Below are positions 48,444 to 57,449 of a DNA stretch of 64,000 bases, piece by piece (the first letter of the stretch is position 1; the number at the start of each line of letters is the position of its first letter). A program made the position numbers and the translations under genes. The notes under the pieces were generated by a model, which was given only the letters and a program-made list of their open reading frames with translations, had not been told where the DNA came from and searched no databases. Where the stretch lies: assembly GCA_966212505.1 (NCBI GenBank), contig CBIHRS010000011.1, positions 1 through 64,000 on the forward strand. The letters run 5' to 3'. The DNA is from CAMLIZ01 sp966212505. Lineage in GTDB: Bacteria > Pseudomonadota > Gammaproteobacteria > Burkholderiales > Burkholderiaceae_C.

Positions 48444-49805
48444 ATGCATCCGTCCATCTTCGACAGCTTTCTCTCCACGCCCGAGATGCTGGGCGTGTTC
48501 GGCGACGAGTCCATCGTGCAGGCGATGCTCGATGTCGAGGCCGCGCTCGCCGAGGCGCAGGCCGCCGAGGGGTTGATCAGCCACCCCGCGGCGCAGGCGA
48601 TCGCCGAGGCCTGCCAGGCAGGGGCGTTCGATCTGCCGGCGCTGCTGGCCGATGGCCGCCGTGCCGGCAGCCTGGCGATCCCGCTGGTGAGGCAACTCAC
48701 CGAGCGCGTGCGCCAGCGCGATGCCGAGGCGGCCCACTGGGTCCATTGGGGCAGCACCAGCCAGGATGTGATCGACACCGCGATGGTGTTGGCCACGCGC
48801 CAGGCGCTGGTGTTGATCGATCGCGATCTCTCATCACTGATCGGCACGCTGTTCGCTCTGGCCGACCGCCATGGCGATGCGCCGGTGCTGGCGCGCACGC
48901 TGATGCAGCCGGCTTCGGTGGTGAGCTTCGGCTTCAAGGTCTGCGTTTGGCTGCAGCCGCTGGTGCGCGCGCAGCAGCGGCTGCAGGCGGCGCGCGGGCG
49001 GGCGCTGCAGCTGCAGCTGGGCGGGGCGGTGGGCACGCTGTCGGCGATGGGCGATCGCGGCCCGGCCGTCGCGCGGCGCATGGCGTCCGCGCTGCAGCTG
49101 CCCGAGCCGCATGGTGCCTGGCACACGCAGCGCGACGACTGGGTGGCGCTGGGCTGCGAGATCGGCGTGCTGTGCGGCTCGCTCGGCAAGATCGCGAAAG
49201 ACTGGTCGCTGATGGGCCAGGCCGAGGTCGGCGAGCTGGCCGAGCCTTCGGGCAGCGGCCGCGGTGGCTCCACCGCGATGCCGCACAAACGCAACCCCGT
49301 GTCGTCGATGTTGGCCCTGGCGGCCGCGCAGCGGGCGCCCCAGCGGGCGGCCGCGCTGCTGCAGGCCATGCCGCAGGAGCATGAGCGCGGCCTCGGCAAC
49401 TGGCAGGCCGAACTCGCTGAATGGGCGGGGCTGTTCGCATCCGCCCATGGCGCGCTGCAGCCCTTGTGCGAGGCCGCTGCGGGGCTCGAGATCGACACCC
49501 CGCGCATGCGCCGCAACATCGATGCGCTGCAGGGCCTGGTCTGTGCCGAGGCGGTCGCCCTGCGCTTGGCCCGCCTGATCGGCAAGCCCGACGCGCAGGC
49601 GCTGCTCGAGCAGCTGTCGCGCCGCGTGGTGGCCGAAGGCCGGCCACTGCGCGAGCTGGTGGACCAGGCCATTGAGCAGCACCCGGCGCTGCGCGATGCC
49701 GTGCCGCCGGCCGAGATCGATGCGCTGTTCGATGCCGGCCAGGCCGCGCAACCGGCCCGCGAGCGGGCGCGCGAACTGCTGCAGCGCCTGCGCACCCCAC
49801 ACTGA
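48444..49805 (+). CDS. pcaB: 3-carboxy-cis,cis-muconate cycloisomerase
   Basis: PcaB (453 residues from the ATG; a GTG one codon earlier is possible) belongs to the fumarase/aspartase superfamily. The signature GSGRGGSTAMPHKRNPVSS is present at ~273, and HWGSTSQDVIDTA near 95-107. It converts 3-carboxymuconate to 4-carboxymuconolactone in the protocatechuate branch of the beta-ketoadipate pathway. The next gene encodes the following two steps. pcaGH and pcaIJ are not in the window. Confidence 0.94.
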   Translation: MHPSIFDSFLSTPEMLGVFGDESIVQAMLDVEAALAEAQAAEGLISHPAAQAIAEACQAGAFDLPALLADGRRAGSLAIPLVRQLTERVRQRDAEAAHWVHWGSTSQDVIDTAMVLATRQALVLIDRDLSSLIGTLFALADRHGDAPVLARTLMQPASVVSFGFKVCVWLQPLVRAQQRLQAARGRALQLQLGGAVGTLSAMGDRGPAVARRMASALQLPEPHGAWHTQRDDWVALGCEIGVLCGSLGKIAKDWSLMGQAEVGELAEPSGSGRGGSTAMPHKRNPVSSMLALAAAQRAPQRAAALLQAMPQEHERGLGNWQAELAEWAGLFASAHGALQPLCEAAAGLEIDTPRMRRNIDALQGLVCAEAVALRLARLIGKPDAQALLEQLSRRVVAEGRPLRELVDQAIEQHPALRDAVPPAEIDALFDAGQAAQPARERARELLQRLRTPH

Positions 49806-49825
49806 ACGAACACCGGAGGCCAGCC

Positions 49826-51037
49826 ATGTCCCGAGAAGATGATTTCGATCGCGGCCTGAAGAACCGACGCGCGATCCTGGGCGACGAATGGGTCACGCGG
49901 TCGACCGCGGGCGCCAATGTGTTGAATGCCGAGTTCCAGGCTTTCATCACCCGCTATGCCTGGCACGACATCTGGGGCCGGCCGGGCCTGGACAAGACCA
50001 CGCGCCGCCTGCTGGTGCTGGGCATGACGATGGGCCTGGCGCGCTGGGAGGAATTCGAGCTGCATTGCCGTGCCGCCATCCGCGGCGGCGTGCCGCTGGG
50101 CAAGATCAAGGAAACGCTGATGCAGGGCGCCATCTACTGCGGCGTGCCGGCGGCCAACACGGCCTTCAAGATCACGGGCGAGCTCTGCAAGGCCGAAGGC
50201 ATCGCGCTCGATCCGGCACCGCTGCTGCCGGGCTCGCGCGTGCAGCTGCACCACACCTTCAGCCGGCCGCAGCTGCGCGTGGCGCTGCAGGGCGCGGAGC
50301 AGGGCGTGCCGCTGGTGCTCAGCCATGCATTGGGGCTGGACCTGTCGATGTGGGATGAGTTCGCGGCCGAGTTCGGCGAGCGCCATCCGATCCTGCGCTA
50401 CGACCACCGCGGCCATGGCGGCTCGGCGCCGCACGAAGGCCCGCCGGCCACGCTCGACGACCTGGTCGACGATGCTGCGCGGCTGATCCGCGAATGGGGC
50501 CGCGGCCCGGTGGTGTTCGTCGGGCTGTCGATGGGCGGCATGGTGGGGCAGGGGCTGGGCATCCGCCACCCTGAGCTGCTGCGCGGGCTGGTGCTGGCCA
50601 ACACCACGGCCCACTACCCCGACGTGGCGCAGACGGCGTGGACGCAGCGCATCGCCGCCGTGCAGCAAGGCGGCATGGCGGCCATCGTCGACATGGTGGT
50701 CGAGCGCTACCTGAGCCCCGAATTCCGCATGGCCGAGCCGCTGTTCACGCGCGCGCTGCGCGAGCAGCTGCTGCGCTGCGATCCCGCGGCCTACGCGAGC
50801 TGCTGCCATGCGGTGCGGGGCGTGAACTGGCTCGATCGCCTGCACGAGATCCGCTGCCCCACCCGCGTGATCGCCGGCTCGCTCGACCAGGGCGCCACGC
50901 CCGAGATGGCCCGTGCGATCGCCGAGCGCATTCCCGGTGCGCAGCTCGAGATGCTGGAGGGCGTGGCGCACCTGAGCGTGGCCGAGGTGCCCGAGCGCTT
51001 CAATGCGGCGGTGGAGGCCTTGCTGCACCGGCTGTGA
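49826..51037 (+). CDS. Fused 4-carboxymuconolactone decarboxylase and 3-oxoadipate enol-lactonase
   Basis: A 403-residue bifunctional protein. Residues ~1-128 are PcaC-like (LVLGMTMGLARWEEFELHCRAAIRGG, GAIYCGVPAANTAF); residues ~140-403 are a PcaD-like alpha/beta hydrolase with the nucleophile elbow GLSMGG, SHALGLDLSMWD near its start and a late His in GVAHLS. It should take carboxymuconolactone through enol-lactone to 3-oxoadipate. Actinobacterial PcaL is also a fusion but, as I recall, in the reverse order. It follows pcaB by 20 bp with a GGAGG site. Confidence 0.93.
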   Translation: MSREDDFDRGLKNRRAILGDEWVTRSTAGANVLNAEFQAFITRYAWHDIWGRPGLDKTTRRLLVLGMTMGLARWEEFELHCRAAIRGGVPLGKIKETLMQGAIYCGVPAANTAFKITGELCKAEGIALDPAPLLPGSRVQLHHTFSRPQLRVALQGAEQGVPLVLSHALGLDLSMWDEFAAEFGERHPILRYDHRGHGGSAPHEGPPATLDDLVDDAARLIREWGRGPVVFVGLSMGGMVGQGLGIRHPELLRGLVLANTTAHYPDVAQTAWTQRIAAVQQGGMAAIVDMVVERYLSPEFRMAEPLFTRALREQLLRCDPAAYASCCHAVRGVNWLDRLHEIRCPTRVIAGSLDQGATPEMARAIAERIPGAQLEMLEGVAHLSVAEVPERFNAAVEALLHRL

Positions 51038-51103
51038 GTTTGTGGTGCACCGGCGCCCGAAGCTCTGCGCTATAACCGCAGGACCTCCCGGAGGAGTGCC
51101 ACG

Positions 51104-51928
51104 ATGACGAAGCGCTGTTCCGCGGGCGCGGTGTCGCGCGCCCTGGCGCTGGCCTGTGCAGTCATGGCCGGCTGTGTCTCTGCCGCCGAATTGCCGGTGG
51201 TCAAGGCCTGTGGCCACCACGACTATCCGCCGTGGAACTGGGAGCGCGGCCAACAGATCGTGGGTGCCTGCGCGGCGGTCGCGCGCCGCGCGATCGAGCG
51301 CCTGGGCTACCGGGTCGACCTGTCGTTCGTCGGGCCCTGGAAGCGCTGCCAGGCGATGGTGGCCTCGGGCGAGGTCGACGTGAACATCTGCTCATTCCGC
51401 AATGCCGAGCGCGAGGCCTACTCTGTGTTCGCCGAGCCGCGGATGGCGCAGAACCGCATCGCGGTCTTCGTCAACAAGCCGCACGCGCAGCGCCGCTTCG
51501 AGGGGTGGAGCGACCTCAAGGGCCTGCGCGCCGGGCTGGTGCTGGGCGTCAGCATGGGCGAGGAGTTCGACAGCTTCCTCGAACAGAACACCCGGATCGA
51601 GCGGGTGGTCAACGTCAGGCAGACGCTGAACATGCTGGCCATCGACCGCGTCGACTTCGCCCCCTTCGGCTGGGAGGCCGGGCTGATCGAGATCGAGCGC
51701 AACGGCCTCGCCGGCCGCATCGTGCCGCTGCCGCATCCGGCGCTGGTGGGCGAGCTGTTCGTCTCGGTGTCGAAGAAGTCGCCGCTCGCCGGCCGCGTGC
51801 AGGAGATCGGTGCCTACTTCGCGCGGCCGGAGTACCCGGCGGAGCTGAATGCGCTGCTCGACGAATACCACCGGCTGTACCTCGACGGGGTGAGGCTGCC
51901 GGAGGCCGACAAGGCGAGGGCTCGCTAG
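51104..51928 (+). CDS. Family-3 solute-binding protein
   Basis: A 274-residue exported protein: signal peptide (ALALACAVMAGCVSAAE) followed by an SBP_bac_3-like body (PPWNWERGQQIVGACAAVARRAIERLGY, ASGEVDVNICSFRNAERE, VDFAPFGWEAGLIEIE). It may bind an amino or organic acid. No permease gene is adjacent. The stop overlaps the 3' end of the convergent IclR gene by 4 bp. Confidence 0.82.
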   Translation: MTKRCSAGAVSRALALACAVMAGCVSAAELPVVKACGHHDYPPWNWERGQQIVGACAAVARRAIERLGYRVDLSFVGPWKRCQAMVASGEVDVNICSFRNAEREAYSVFAEPRMAQNRIAVFVNKPHAQRRFEGWSDLKGLRAGLVLGVSMGEEFDSFLEQNTRIERVVNVRQTLNMLAIDRVDFAPFGWEAGLIEIERNGLAGRIVPLPHPALVGELFVSVSKKSPLAGRVQEIGAYFARPEYPAELNALLDEYHRLYLDGVRLPEADKARAR

Positions 51929-52713
51929 GGGCGGCCACCCGCGCCCAGTTGTCTAGACAGGTCGGCCGCGCAGCGCTTCAGCGCCGCGGCCACCTCGCCG
52001 TTCCAGTGCGTGTCGAAGGCAGCGGTCGCGCCGATCGCGGTGATGCTGAGCACCAGCGCGCCGGTGCCGTCGAACACCGGCGCGGCCATCGCGCTGACGC
52101 CCACCACCGAAAGATCCACCGCGCGCGCCATGCCGTGGCGGCGCACCTCGTCGAGCGTGGCCTCGAACGCGGCCATGTCGTGCGAGGCGTCATCGCCCTC
52201 GGCGGCCATCACCGCCAGCACCGCATCGCGCGGCTTGTACGCCGCGAACAACCAGCCCGAGGCGGTGACGCGCAGGCTCATCACCGTGCCATGCCGCATC
52301 GAGATGTGCACCGGCGATGGCGCCTCGGCCACGCGCACGATCGTCGGCCCGCGGTTGCCCCACACCGCGATCGCCACCGTGTGGCCCAGCGCCTGCGCCA
52401 GTTCCTCGATCAGCGGCGTGGCCAGCCGCACCGGGTCGTATTGCTGCAGGCTGATCAGGCCCAGCTGCATCGCGAGCGGCCCCAGGCCGTAGCGGCCGGT
52501 GCCCGGCTCCTGCTCGATCAGGCCCAGCTTGCCGAAGCTCACCAGGTAGGGGTGGGCCTTGGCGGGGGCCATGCCGGCTTCGCGCGCCAAGTCCTTCAGC
52601 GCCATCGGCCGGCCGTGGTGCGCCAGCGCCAGCAGCAGCTGGCCGCCGACCTCGACACTCTGGATGCCCCGCGGCCCGCGTTCGGCGGCCGGCGTGGAAG
52701 GGCTGTCGTCCAT
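51925..52713 (-). CDS. IclR family regulator of the homogentisate cluster
   Basis: A 262-residue IclR protein with an N-terminal winged HTH (QSVEVGGQLLLALAHHGRPMALKDLAREAGMAPAK, cited in part, ~18-50) and a C-terminal effector domain (ISMRHGTVMSLRVTASGWLFAAY, ARAVDLSVVGVSAMAAPVFD). It is divergent from the MBL-VOC-hydroxylase-hmgA-fahA genes, the usual position of a pathway-specific regulator such as HmgR. Likely effectors are homogentisate or a related aromatic acid. Confidence 0.9.
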   Translation of the reverse strand: MDDSPSTPAAERGPRGIQSVEVGGQLLLALAHHGRPMALKDLAREAGMAPAKAHPYLVSFGKLGLIEQEPGTGRYGLGPLAMQLGLISLQQYDPVRLATPLIEELAQALGHTVAIAVWGNRGPTIVRVAEAPSPVHISMRHGTVMSLRVTASGWLFAAYKPRDAVLAVMAAEGDDASHDMAAFEATLDEVRRHGMARAVDLSVVGVSAMAAPVFDGTGALVLSITAIGATAAFDTHWNGEVAAALKRCAADLSRQLGAGGRP

Positions 52714-52741
52714 GCTTAGGTGTTTCTACTTAGTTGAATGA

Positions 52742-52803
52742 GTTAGACATTAACGAACTGCGTGACTAAGATCAAGCGCATCGTTAGACATAGACGAATT
52801 CGT
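52742..52803. promoter_or_regulatory. Paired repeats, probable IclR operators
   Basis: GTTAGACAT occurs at 52742-52750 and 52783-52791, each followed by a CGAA group; the two copies are 41 bp (about four helical turns) apart. The second runs into the perfect palindrome ACGAATTCGT (52794-52803). The DNA is AT-rich compared with its surroundings and lies between the divergent starts. Confidence 0.65.
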
Positions 52804-52834
52804 TAATCAGAGTCAAAGACGTCAGGACACTGAG

Positions 52835-53791
52835 ATGAGCAAGAAGGCCTTCGCATCGCAGGCTGACCTGGAAGACAAGCAGGTCAGTTTCACCCAGCTC
52901 TCCGAGCATGCCTGGGCCTACACGGCCGAGGGCGACCCCAACACCGGCGTGATCATCGGCGACGACGCGGTGATGGTGATCGACACCCAGGCCACGCCGG
53001 TGATGGCGCAGGACGTGATCCGCCGCATCCGCGAGGTGACCGACAAACCCATCCAGTACGTGGTGCTGAGCCACTACCACGCGGTGCGCGTGCTCGGCGC
53101 CTCGGCCTACCAGCCGCAGCACATCATCGCCAGCCAGGACACCTACGACCTGATCGTCGAGCGTGGCGAGGCCGACAAGGCCAGCGAGATCGGCCGCTTC
53201 CCGCGCCTGTTCCGCAACGTGGAGTCGGTGCCGCCCGGCCTCACCTGGCCGACCCTCACCTTCAAGGGCGAGATGACGCTGTGGCTGGGCCAGCTGGAGG
53301 TCAAGATCCTGCAACTGGGCCGCGGCCACACCAAGGGCGACACGGTGGTGTGGCTGCCGCAGGAGCGCACGCTGTTCTCGGGCGACCTCGTGGAGTTCGA
53401 TGCCACGCCATATGCGGGCGACGCCTACTTTCAAGACTGGCCGCACACGCTCGACAACATCGCTGCGTTGAAGCCGCTGGCGCTGGTGCCGGGCCGCGGT
53501 GCGGCGCTGAAGGGCGAGGCCCAGGTGGCGCGGGGCCTGGCCGGCACGCGGGCCTTCGTGTCGGAGCTCTTCGCCAGCGTGAAGGCCGGCGCCGCCGCGG
53601 GCAAGGACCTGAACGCGGTGTACCGCGAAACCTACGAGCGGCTGAAGCCGAGCTACGGCCGCTGGGTGATCTTCGACCACTGCATGCCCTTCGACGTGAC
53701 CCGCGCCTACGACGAGGCCACGCAATACCCCGATCCGCGCATCTGGACGGCCGAGCGCGACCAGCAGATGTGGAAGGCCCTGGAATCATGA
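52835..53791 (+). CDS. MBL-fold metallohydrolase
   Basis: A 318-residue metallo-beta-lactamase-fold protein. The usual HxHxDH motif is replaced by LSHYHAVRVLGA, so two ligands of the second metal site are missing. RGHTKGDTVVWLPQERTLFSGDLVEFDA carries the later ligands. Close relatives sit in homogentisate or phenylacetate clusters, yet their reaction is not established. It is the first gene of the cluster and overlaps the VOC gene (ATGA). Confidence 0.85.
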   Translation: MSKKAFASQADLEDKQVSFTQLSEHAWAYTAEGDPNTGVIIGDDAVMVIDTQATPVMAQDVIRRIREVTDKPIQYVVLSHYHAVRVLGASAYQPQHIIASQDTYDLIVERGEADKASEIGRFPRLFRNVESVPPGLTWPTLTFKGEMTLWLGQLEVKILQLGRGHTKGDTVVWLPQERTLFSGDLVEFDATPYAGDAYFQDWPHTLDNIAALKPLALVPGRGAALKGEAQVARGLAGTRAFVSELFASVKAGAAAGKDLNAVYRETYERLKPSYGRWVIFDHCMPFDVTRAYDEATQYPDPRIWTAERDQQMWKALES

Positions 53792-54327
53792 AGATCGAGC
53801 GCATCCACCACGTGGCCTACCGCTGCATCGACGCGAAGCAGACGGTGGACTGGTACCGCAGGCACCTGGGCATGGAATTCGTGCTCGCGATCGCCGAAGA
53901 CAAGGTGCCCTCGACCCATGCGCCCGACCCCTACATGCACATCTTCATGGACGCAGGGCAGGGCAACATCCTCGCGTTCTTCGAGCTGCCCAATGCCGCG
54001 CCGATGGGGCGCGACCCCAACACGCCCGAGTGGGTGCAGCACCTGGCGCTCAAGGTCGGCAGCGTGCGCGAGCTCGAGGAGACCAAGGCAAGGTTGGAGG
54101 CCGAGGGCATCGAGGTGGTGGGCATCACCGACCACACGATCTTCAAGTCGATCTACTTCTTCGATCCCAACGGCCACCGCATCGAGCTGGCGGCCGACAC
54201 CGCCACGCCGGAGATGATGCGCAAGCTCGACGACGTGAAGTGGGCGATGCTCGATGAATGGTCGCGCACGAAGCGGGCACCCAGGCATGCGGCCTGGATG
54301 CACGAGAAGGAATTCGACGCGTCCTGA
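53788..54327 (+). CDS. VOC superfamily protein (glyoxalase/dioxygenase fold)
   Basis: A 179-residue VOC protein with paired beta-alpha-beta units. Probable metal ligands are His in RIHHVAYR, His in WVQHLALKV and Glu in FFDPNGHRIELA. It could be a small lyase, isomerase or dioxygenase of aromatic catabolism; it is far too short to be a normal 4-hydroxyphenylpyruvate dioxygenase. It lies between the MBL gene (overlap) and the hydroxylase gene (11 bp). Confidence 0.85.
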   Translation: MKIERIHHVAYRCIDAKQTVDWYRRHLGMEFVLAIAEDKVPSTHAPDPYMHIFMDAGQGNILAFFELPNAAPMGRDPNTPEWVQHLALKVGSVRELEETKARLEAEGIEVVGITDHTIFKSIYFFDPNGHRIELAADTATPEMMRKLDDVKWAMLDEWSRTKRAPRHAAWMHEKEFDAS

Positions 54328-54338
54328 GGCCGGCCGCC

Positions 54339-55943
54339 ATGCAGCAGACCTACACCTATCCCGAGTTCGCCTACCGGCAGAGCGAGGAGCAGCGCAGCGG
54401 ACAGTGCCCTCGGCATCCGGTGGTGATCGTCGGTGCGGGCCCGGTGGGGCTGACGGCCGCGCTCGATTGCGCGAAGCGCGGCTTGCCGGTGGTGGTGCTC
54501 GACGACAACAACACCGTCAGCGTGGGTTCGCGCGCCGTCTGCTATGCCAAGCGGCCGCTCGAGATCTGGGATCGGCTGGGCGTGGCCGCGCCGATGGTCG
54601 ACAAGGGCATCAGCTGGAAGGTCGGCAAGGTCTTCTTCCGCAACGACCTCGTCTACCGCTTCGACCTGCTGCCCGAGCCGCAGCACAAGATGCCGGCGAT
54701 GATCAACCTGCAGCAATACCACCTGGAGCAGATGCTGGTCGAGGCCTGCGCGCGCGAGCCGTTGATCGATCTGCGCTGGAAGCACAAGGTGACGGGCCTG
54801 CAGCAGGCCGAGGACCATGTGCAGCTGACGATTGAGACGCCCGACGGCGAGTTCGGCATGCAGGCGCAGTGGCTGATCGCGTGCGATGGCGCCAACAGCG
54901 ACACGCGCCGCATGGTCGGTGCGCCCTTCACCGGCCAGGCCTTCCACGACCGCTTCCTGATCGCGGATGTCGTCATGAAGGCGGATTTCCCCACCGAGCG
55001 CTGGTTCTGGTTCGACCCCCCGTTCCACCCCGGCCAGTCGGTGCTGTTGCACAAGCAGTGCGACGACGTCTGGCGCATCGATTTCCAGCTCGGCTGGCAG
55101 GCCGACCCGGTGGAGGAGAAGAGGCCCGAGAACGTGATCCCGCGCATCCAGGCGATGCTCGGGCCCGATGCGGAGTTCGAGCTCGAATGGGTGTCGGTCT
55201 ACCAGTTCGCCTGCCGGCGCATCGACCGCTTCCGCCATGGCCGTGTGCTGTTCGCCGGCGACTCGGCGCACCAGGTGTCGCCGTTCGGCGCGCGCGGCGC
55301 CAACTCCGGCGTGCAGGATGCCGACAACCTGGTGTGGAAGCTGCAGCTGGTGATCGAGGGCCGGGCGCCGGAGTCGCTGCTCGACAGCTACCACGACGAG
55401 CGCTCGGTGGCGGCCGACGACAACCTCGGCCACTCCACCCGCTCCACCGACTTCATCACGCCGAAGAGCCGCGCCAGCCTGCGCTGGCGCAATGCGGTGC
55501 TCGAGCTGGCCGAGACCGAAGCCTTCGCGCGGCCGCTGGTCAACAGCGGGCGCCTGTCGCGGCCCACGCCCTATGCGCATTCGCCGCTCAACACGCCCGA
55601 TGAAGAGGGGTTCGCCGGTGCGATGAGCCCCGGCGCTCCCTGCGCCGATGCGCCGGTGCTGCGCAACGGCCAGCCGGGCTGGCTGCTCGATGAACTGGGC
55701 GAGGGCTTCACGCTGCTCGGCTTCGGCGCGGCGATCGATCACGTCAGCGTGGGCGGCGTGACGGCGAAAGCGTTGAACGTCGGCACCGATCTCGTCGACA
55801 GCACCGGCGTGCTCGCCGAGCGCTACGACGCGCAGCCCGGCACCGTGTACCTGATCCGCCCCGACCAGTACGTGGCCGCGCGCTGGCGCAGTTTCGACCG
55901 CGCCAAGGCCGAGGCCGCGCTGCGCAAGGCGCTCGGGCATTGA
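54339..55943 (+). CDS. FAD-dependent aromatic hydroxylase
   Basis: A 534-residue flavoprotein monooxygenase of the MhpA/PobA-like class. FAD-binding motifs are complete: VVIVGAGPVGLTAALDCAKRG (Rossmann, cited in part), the DG motif CDGANSDTRRMVG and GRVLFAGDSAHQVSPFGARGAN. It probably hydroxylates a phenolic acid, perhaps yielding homogentisate from a hydroxyphenylacetate, as judged from its position before hmgA. The ATG at 54339 is preferred because it begins the conserved part. Confidence 0.88.
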   Translation: MQQTYTYPEFAYRQSEEQRSGQCPRHPVVIVGAGPVGLTAALDCAKRGLPVVVLDDNNTVSVGSRAVCYAKRPLEIWDRLGVAAPMVDKGISWKVGKVFFRNDLVYRFDLLPEPQHKMPAMINLQQYHLEQMLVEACAREPLIDLRWKHKVTGLQQAEDHVQLTIETPDGEFGMQAQWLIACDGANSDTRRMVGAPFTGQAFHDRFLIADVVMKADFPTERWFWFDPPFHPGQSVLLHKQCDDVWRIDFQLGWQADPVEEKRPENVIPRIQAMLGPDAEFELEWVSVYQFACRRIDRFRHGRVLFAGDSAHQVSPFGARGANSGVQDADNLVWKLQLVIEGRAPESLLDSYHDERSVAADDNLGHSTRSTDFITPKSRASLRWRNAVLELAETEAFARPLVNSGRLSRPTPYAHSPLNTPDEEGFAGAMSPGAPCADAPVLRNGQPGWLLDELGEGFTLLGFGAAIDHVSVGGVTAKALNVGTDLVDSTGVLAERYDAQPGTVYLIRPDQYVAARWRSFDRAKAEAALRKALGH

Positions 55944-55956
55944 AGGACCGCAGGCC

Positions 55957-56160
55957 ATGCCGCTGAACCGCCAACCCAACATCCCTGATGCCGACGGGTT
56001 CTACGAGGAACTCATCGCCGCGCAGCGCGACCTGAGCGACGATCAGGCCGACATGATGAGCGCCAAGCTCGTGCTCATCCTCGCCAACCACATCGGCAGC
56101 CGCGAGGTGCTGAGCGAGGCCATCGCGCTCGCCCGCAGCAACACGACCAAGACCGCATGA
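55957..56160 (+). CDS. DUF2783 family small protein
   Basis: A 67-residue protein (PNIPDADGFYEELIAAQRDL, cited as the conserved N-terminal part; then helical DDQADMMSAKLVLILANHIG). DUF2783 genes are commonly found next to the MhpA-like hydroxylase and hmgA. A support role for the hydroxylase is possible, without direct evidence. The stop overlaps the hmgA start. Confidence 0.82.
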   Translation: MPLNRQPNIPDADGFYEELIAAQRDLSDDQADMMSAKLVLILANHIGSREVLSEAIALARSNTTKTA

Positions 56161-57449
56161 ACGACGACCTGAGCTACCAGTCCGGCTTCGGCAACCACTT
56201 CGCGAGCGAAGCGGTGCCGGGCAGCCTGCCCGTGGGGCGCAACAGCCCGCAGCGCGCGCCGCACGGCCTCTATGCCGAATTGCTGAGCGGCACCGCCTTC
56301 ACCGCACCGCGTGCCGCCAACCTGCGCACCTGGATGTACCGCCGCCAGCCCAGCGTGGTGTGCGGTGCCTACGAAGCCTATGCGCAGCCGCACTGGAAGA
56401 CCGGCGCCAAGGACGGCCAGCCCGCGCCGCCCAACCCGCTGCGCTGGCATCCGCCGGAGCCGGGCAGCGAGCCGCAGGACTTCATCGACGGCCTGCGCAC
56501 GATGGTGGTCAACGGCGATGCCGACGCGCAGACCGGCATGGCCGCGCATGTGTACTTCGCGAGCCGCCCGATGGGCCGCCGCGCCTTCGTCAATGCCGAT
56601 GGCGAGATGCTGCTGGTGCCGCAGCAGGGCCGGCTGCGCATCACCACCGAGCTCGGCGTGCTCGAGGTGGCGCCGGGCGAGATCGCGCTGCTGCCGCGCG
56701 GCCTGGCCTTCAAGGTCGCGCTGCCCGATGGCACCGCGCGTGGCTACGTGGCCGAGAACTACGGCGCCGCCTTCCGCCTGCCCGAGCTGGGCCCGATCGG
56801 CTCCAACGGCCTGGCCAACCCGCGCGACTTCCAGGCGCCGGTGGCGGCGCATGAAGACACGACGGGCGACTATGAGCTGATCAAGAAATACGGCGGCGCG
56901 CTGTGGCGTGCGGGCGCGAAGCAGTCGCCCTTCAACGTGGTGGCCTGGCACGGCAACCTCGCGCCGCTGAAGTACGACACCAAGCACTTCAACACCATCG
57001 GCTCGATCAGCTTCGACCATCCCGATCCGTCGATCTTCACGGTGCTCACCTCGCCGAGCGACACGCCGGGCGTGGCCAACTGCGACTTCGTGATCTTCCC
57101 GCCGCGCTGGCTGGTGGCCGAAGACACCTTCCGCCCGCCCTGGTACCACCGCAACGTGATGAGCGAGTTCATGGGCCTGGTGTACGGCCAGTACGACGCC
57201 AAGCCCGAAGGCTTCAAGCCCGGCGGCATGTCGCTGCACAACTCGATGGTGCCGCACGGCCCCGACACCGAGGCCTTCAGCAAGGCCAGCCAGGCCGCGC
57301 TCGCGCCTCACAAGCTCGACCACACGCTGGCCTTCATGTTCGAAAGCCGCTGGCGCTTCCACCCCACCGAGTTCGCGCTGAAGACCGCGCGCCTCGACAC
57401 CGCCTATGCCGATTGCTGGGCCGGCCTGACAGACAACTTCCAGCCATGA
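56157..57449 (+). CDS. hmgA: Homogentisate 1,2-dioxygenase
   Basis: HmgA, 430 residues, full length. It opens the ring of homogentisate to maleylacetoacetate with Fe(II). The N-terminal YQSGFGNHFASEA is diagnostic. The iron ligands are His in PWYHRN, Glu in MSEFMGL and His in VPHGPD. The start overlaps DUF2783 and the stop overlaps fahA, so the enzymes are co-translated. Confidence 0.97.
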   Translation: MNDDLSYQSGFGNHFASEAVPGSLPVGRNSPQRAPHGLYAELLSGTAFTAPRAANLRTWMYRRQPSVVCGAYEAYAQPHWKTGAKDGQPAPPNPLRWHPPEPGSEPQDFIDGLRTMVVNGDADAQTGMAAHVYFASRPMGRRAFVNADGEMLLVPQQGRLRITTELGVLEVAPGEIALLPRGLAFKVALPDGTARGYVAENYGAAFRLPELGPIGSNGLANPRDFQAPVAAHEDTTGDYELIKKYGGALWRAGAKQSPFNVVAWHGNLAPLKYDTKHFNTIGSISFDHPDPSIFTVLTSPSDTPGVANCDFVIFPPRWLVAEDTFRPPWYHRNVMSEFMGLVYGQYDAKPEGFKPGGMSLHNSMVPHGPDTEAFSKASQAALAPHKLDHTLAFMFESRWRFHPTEFALKTARLDTAYADCWAGLTDNFQP

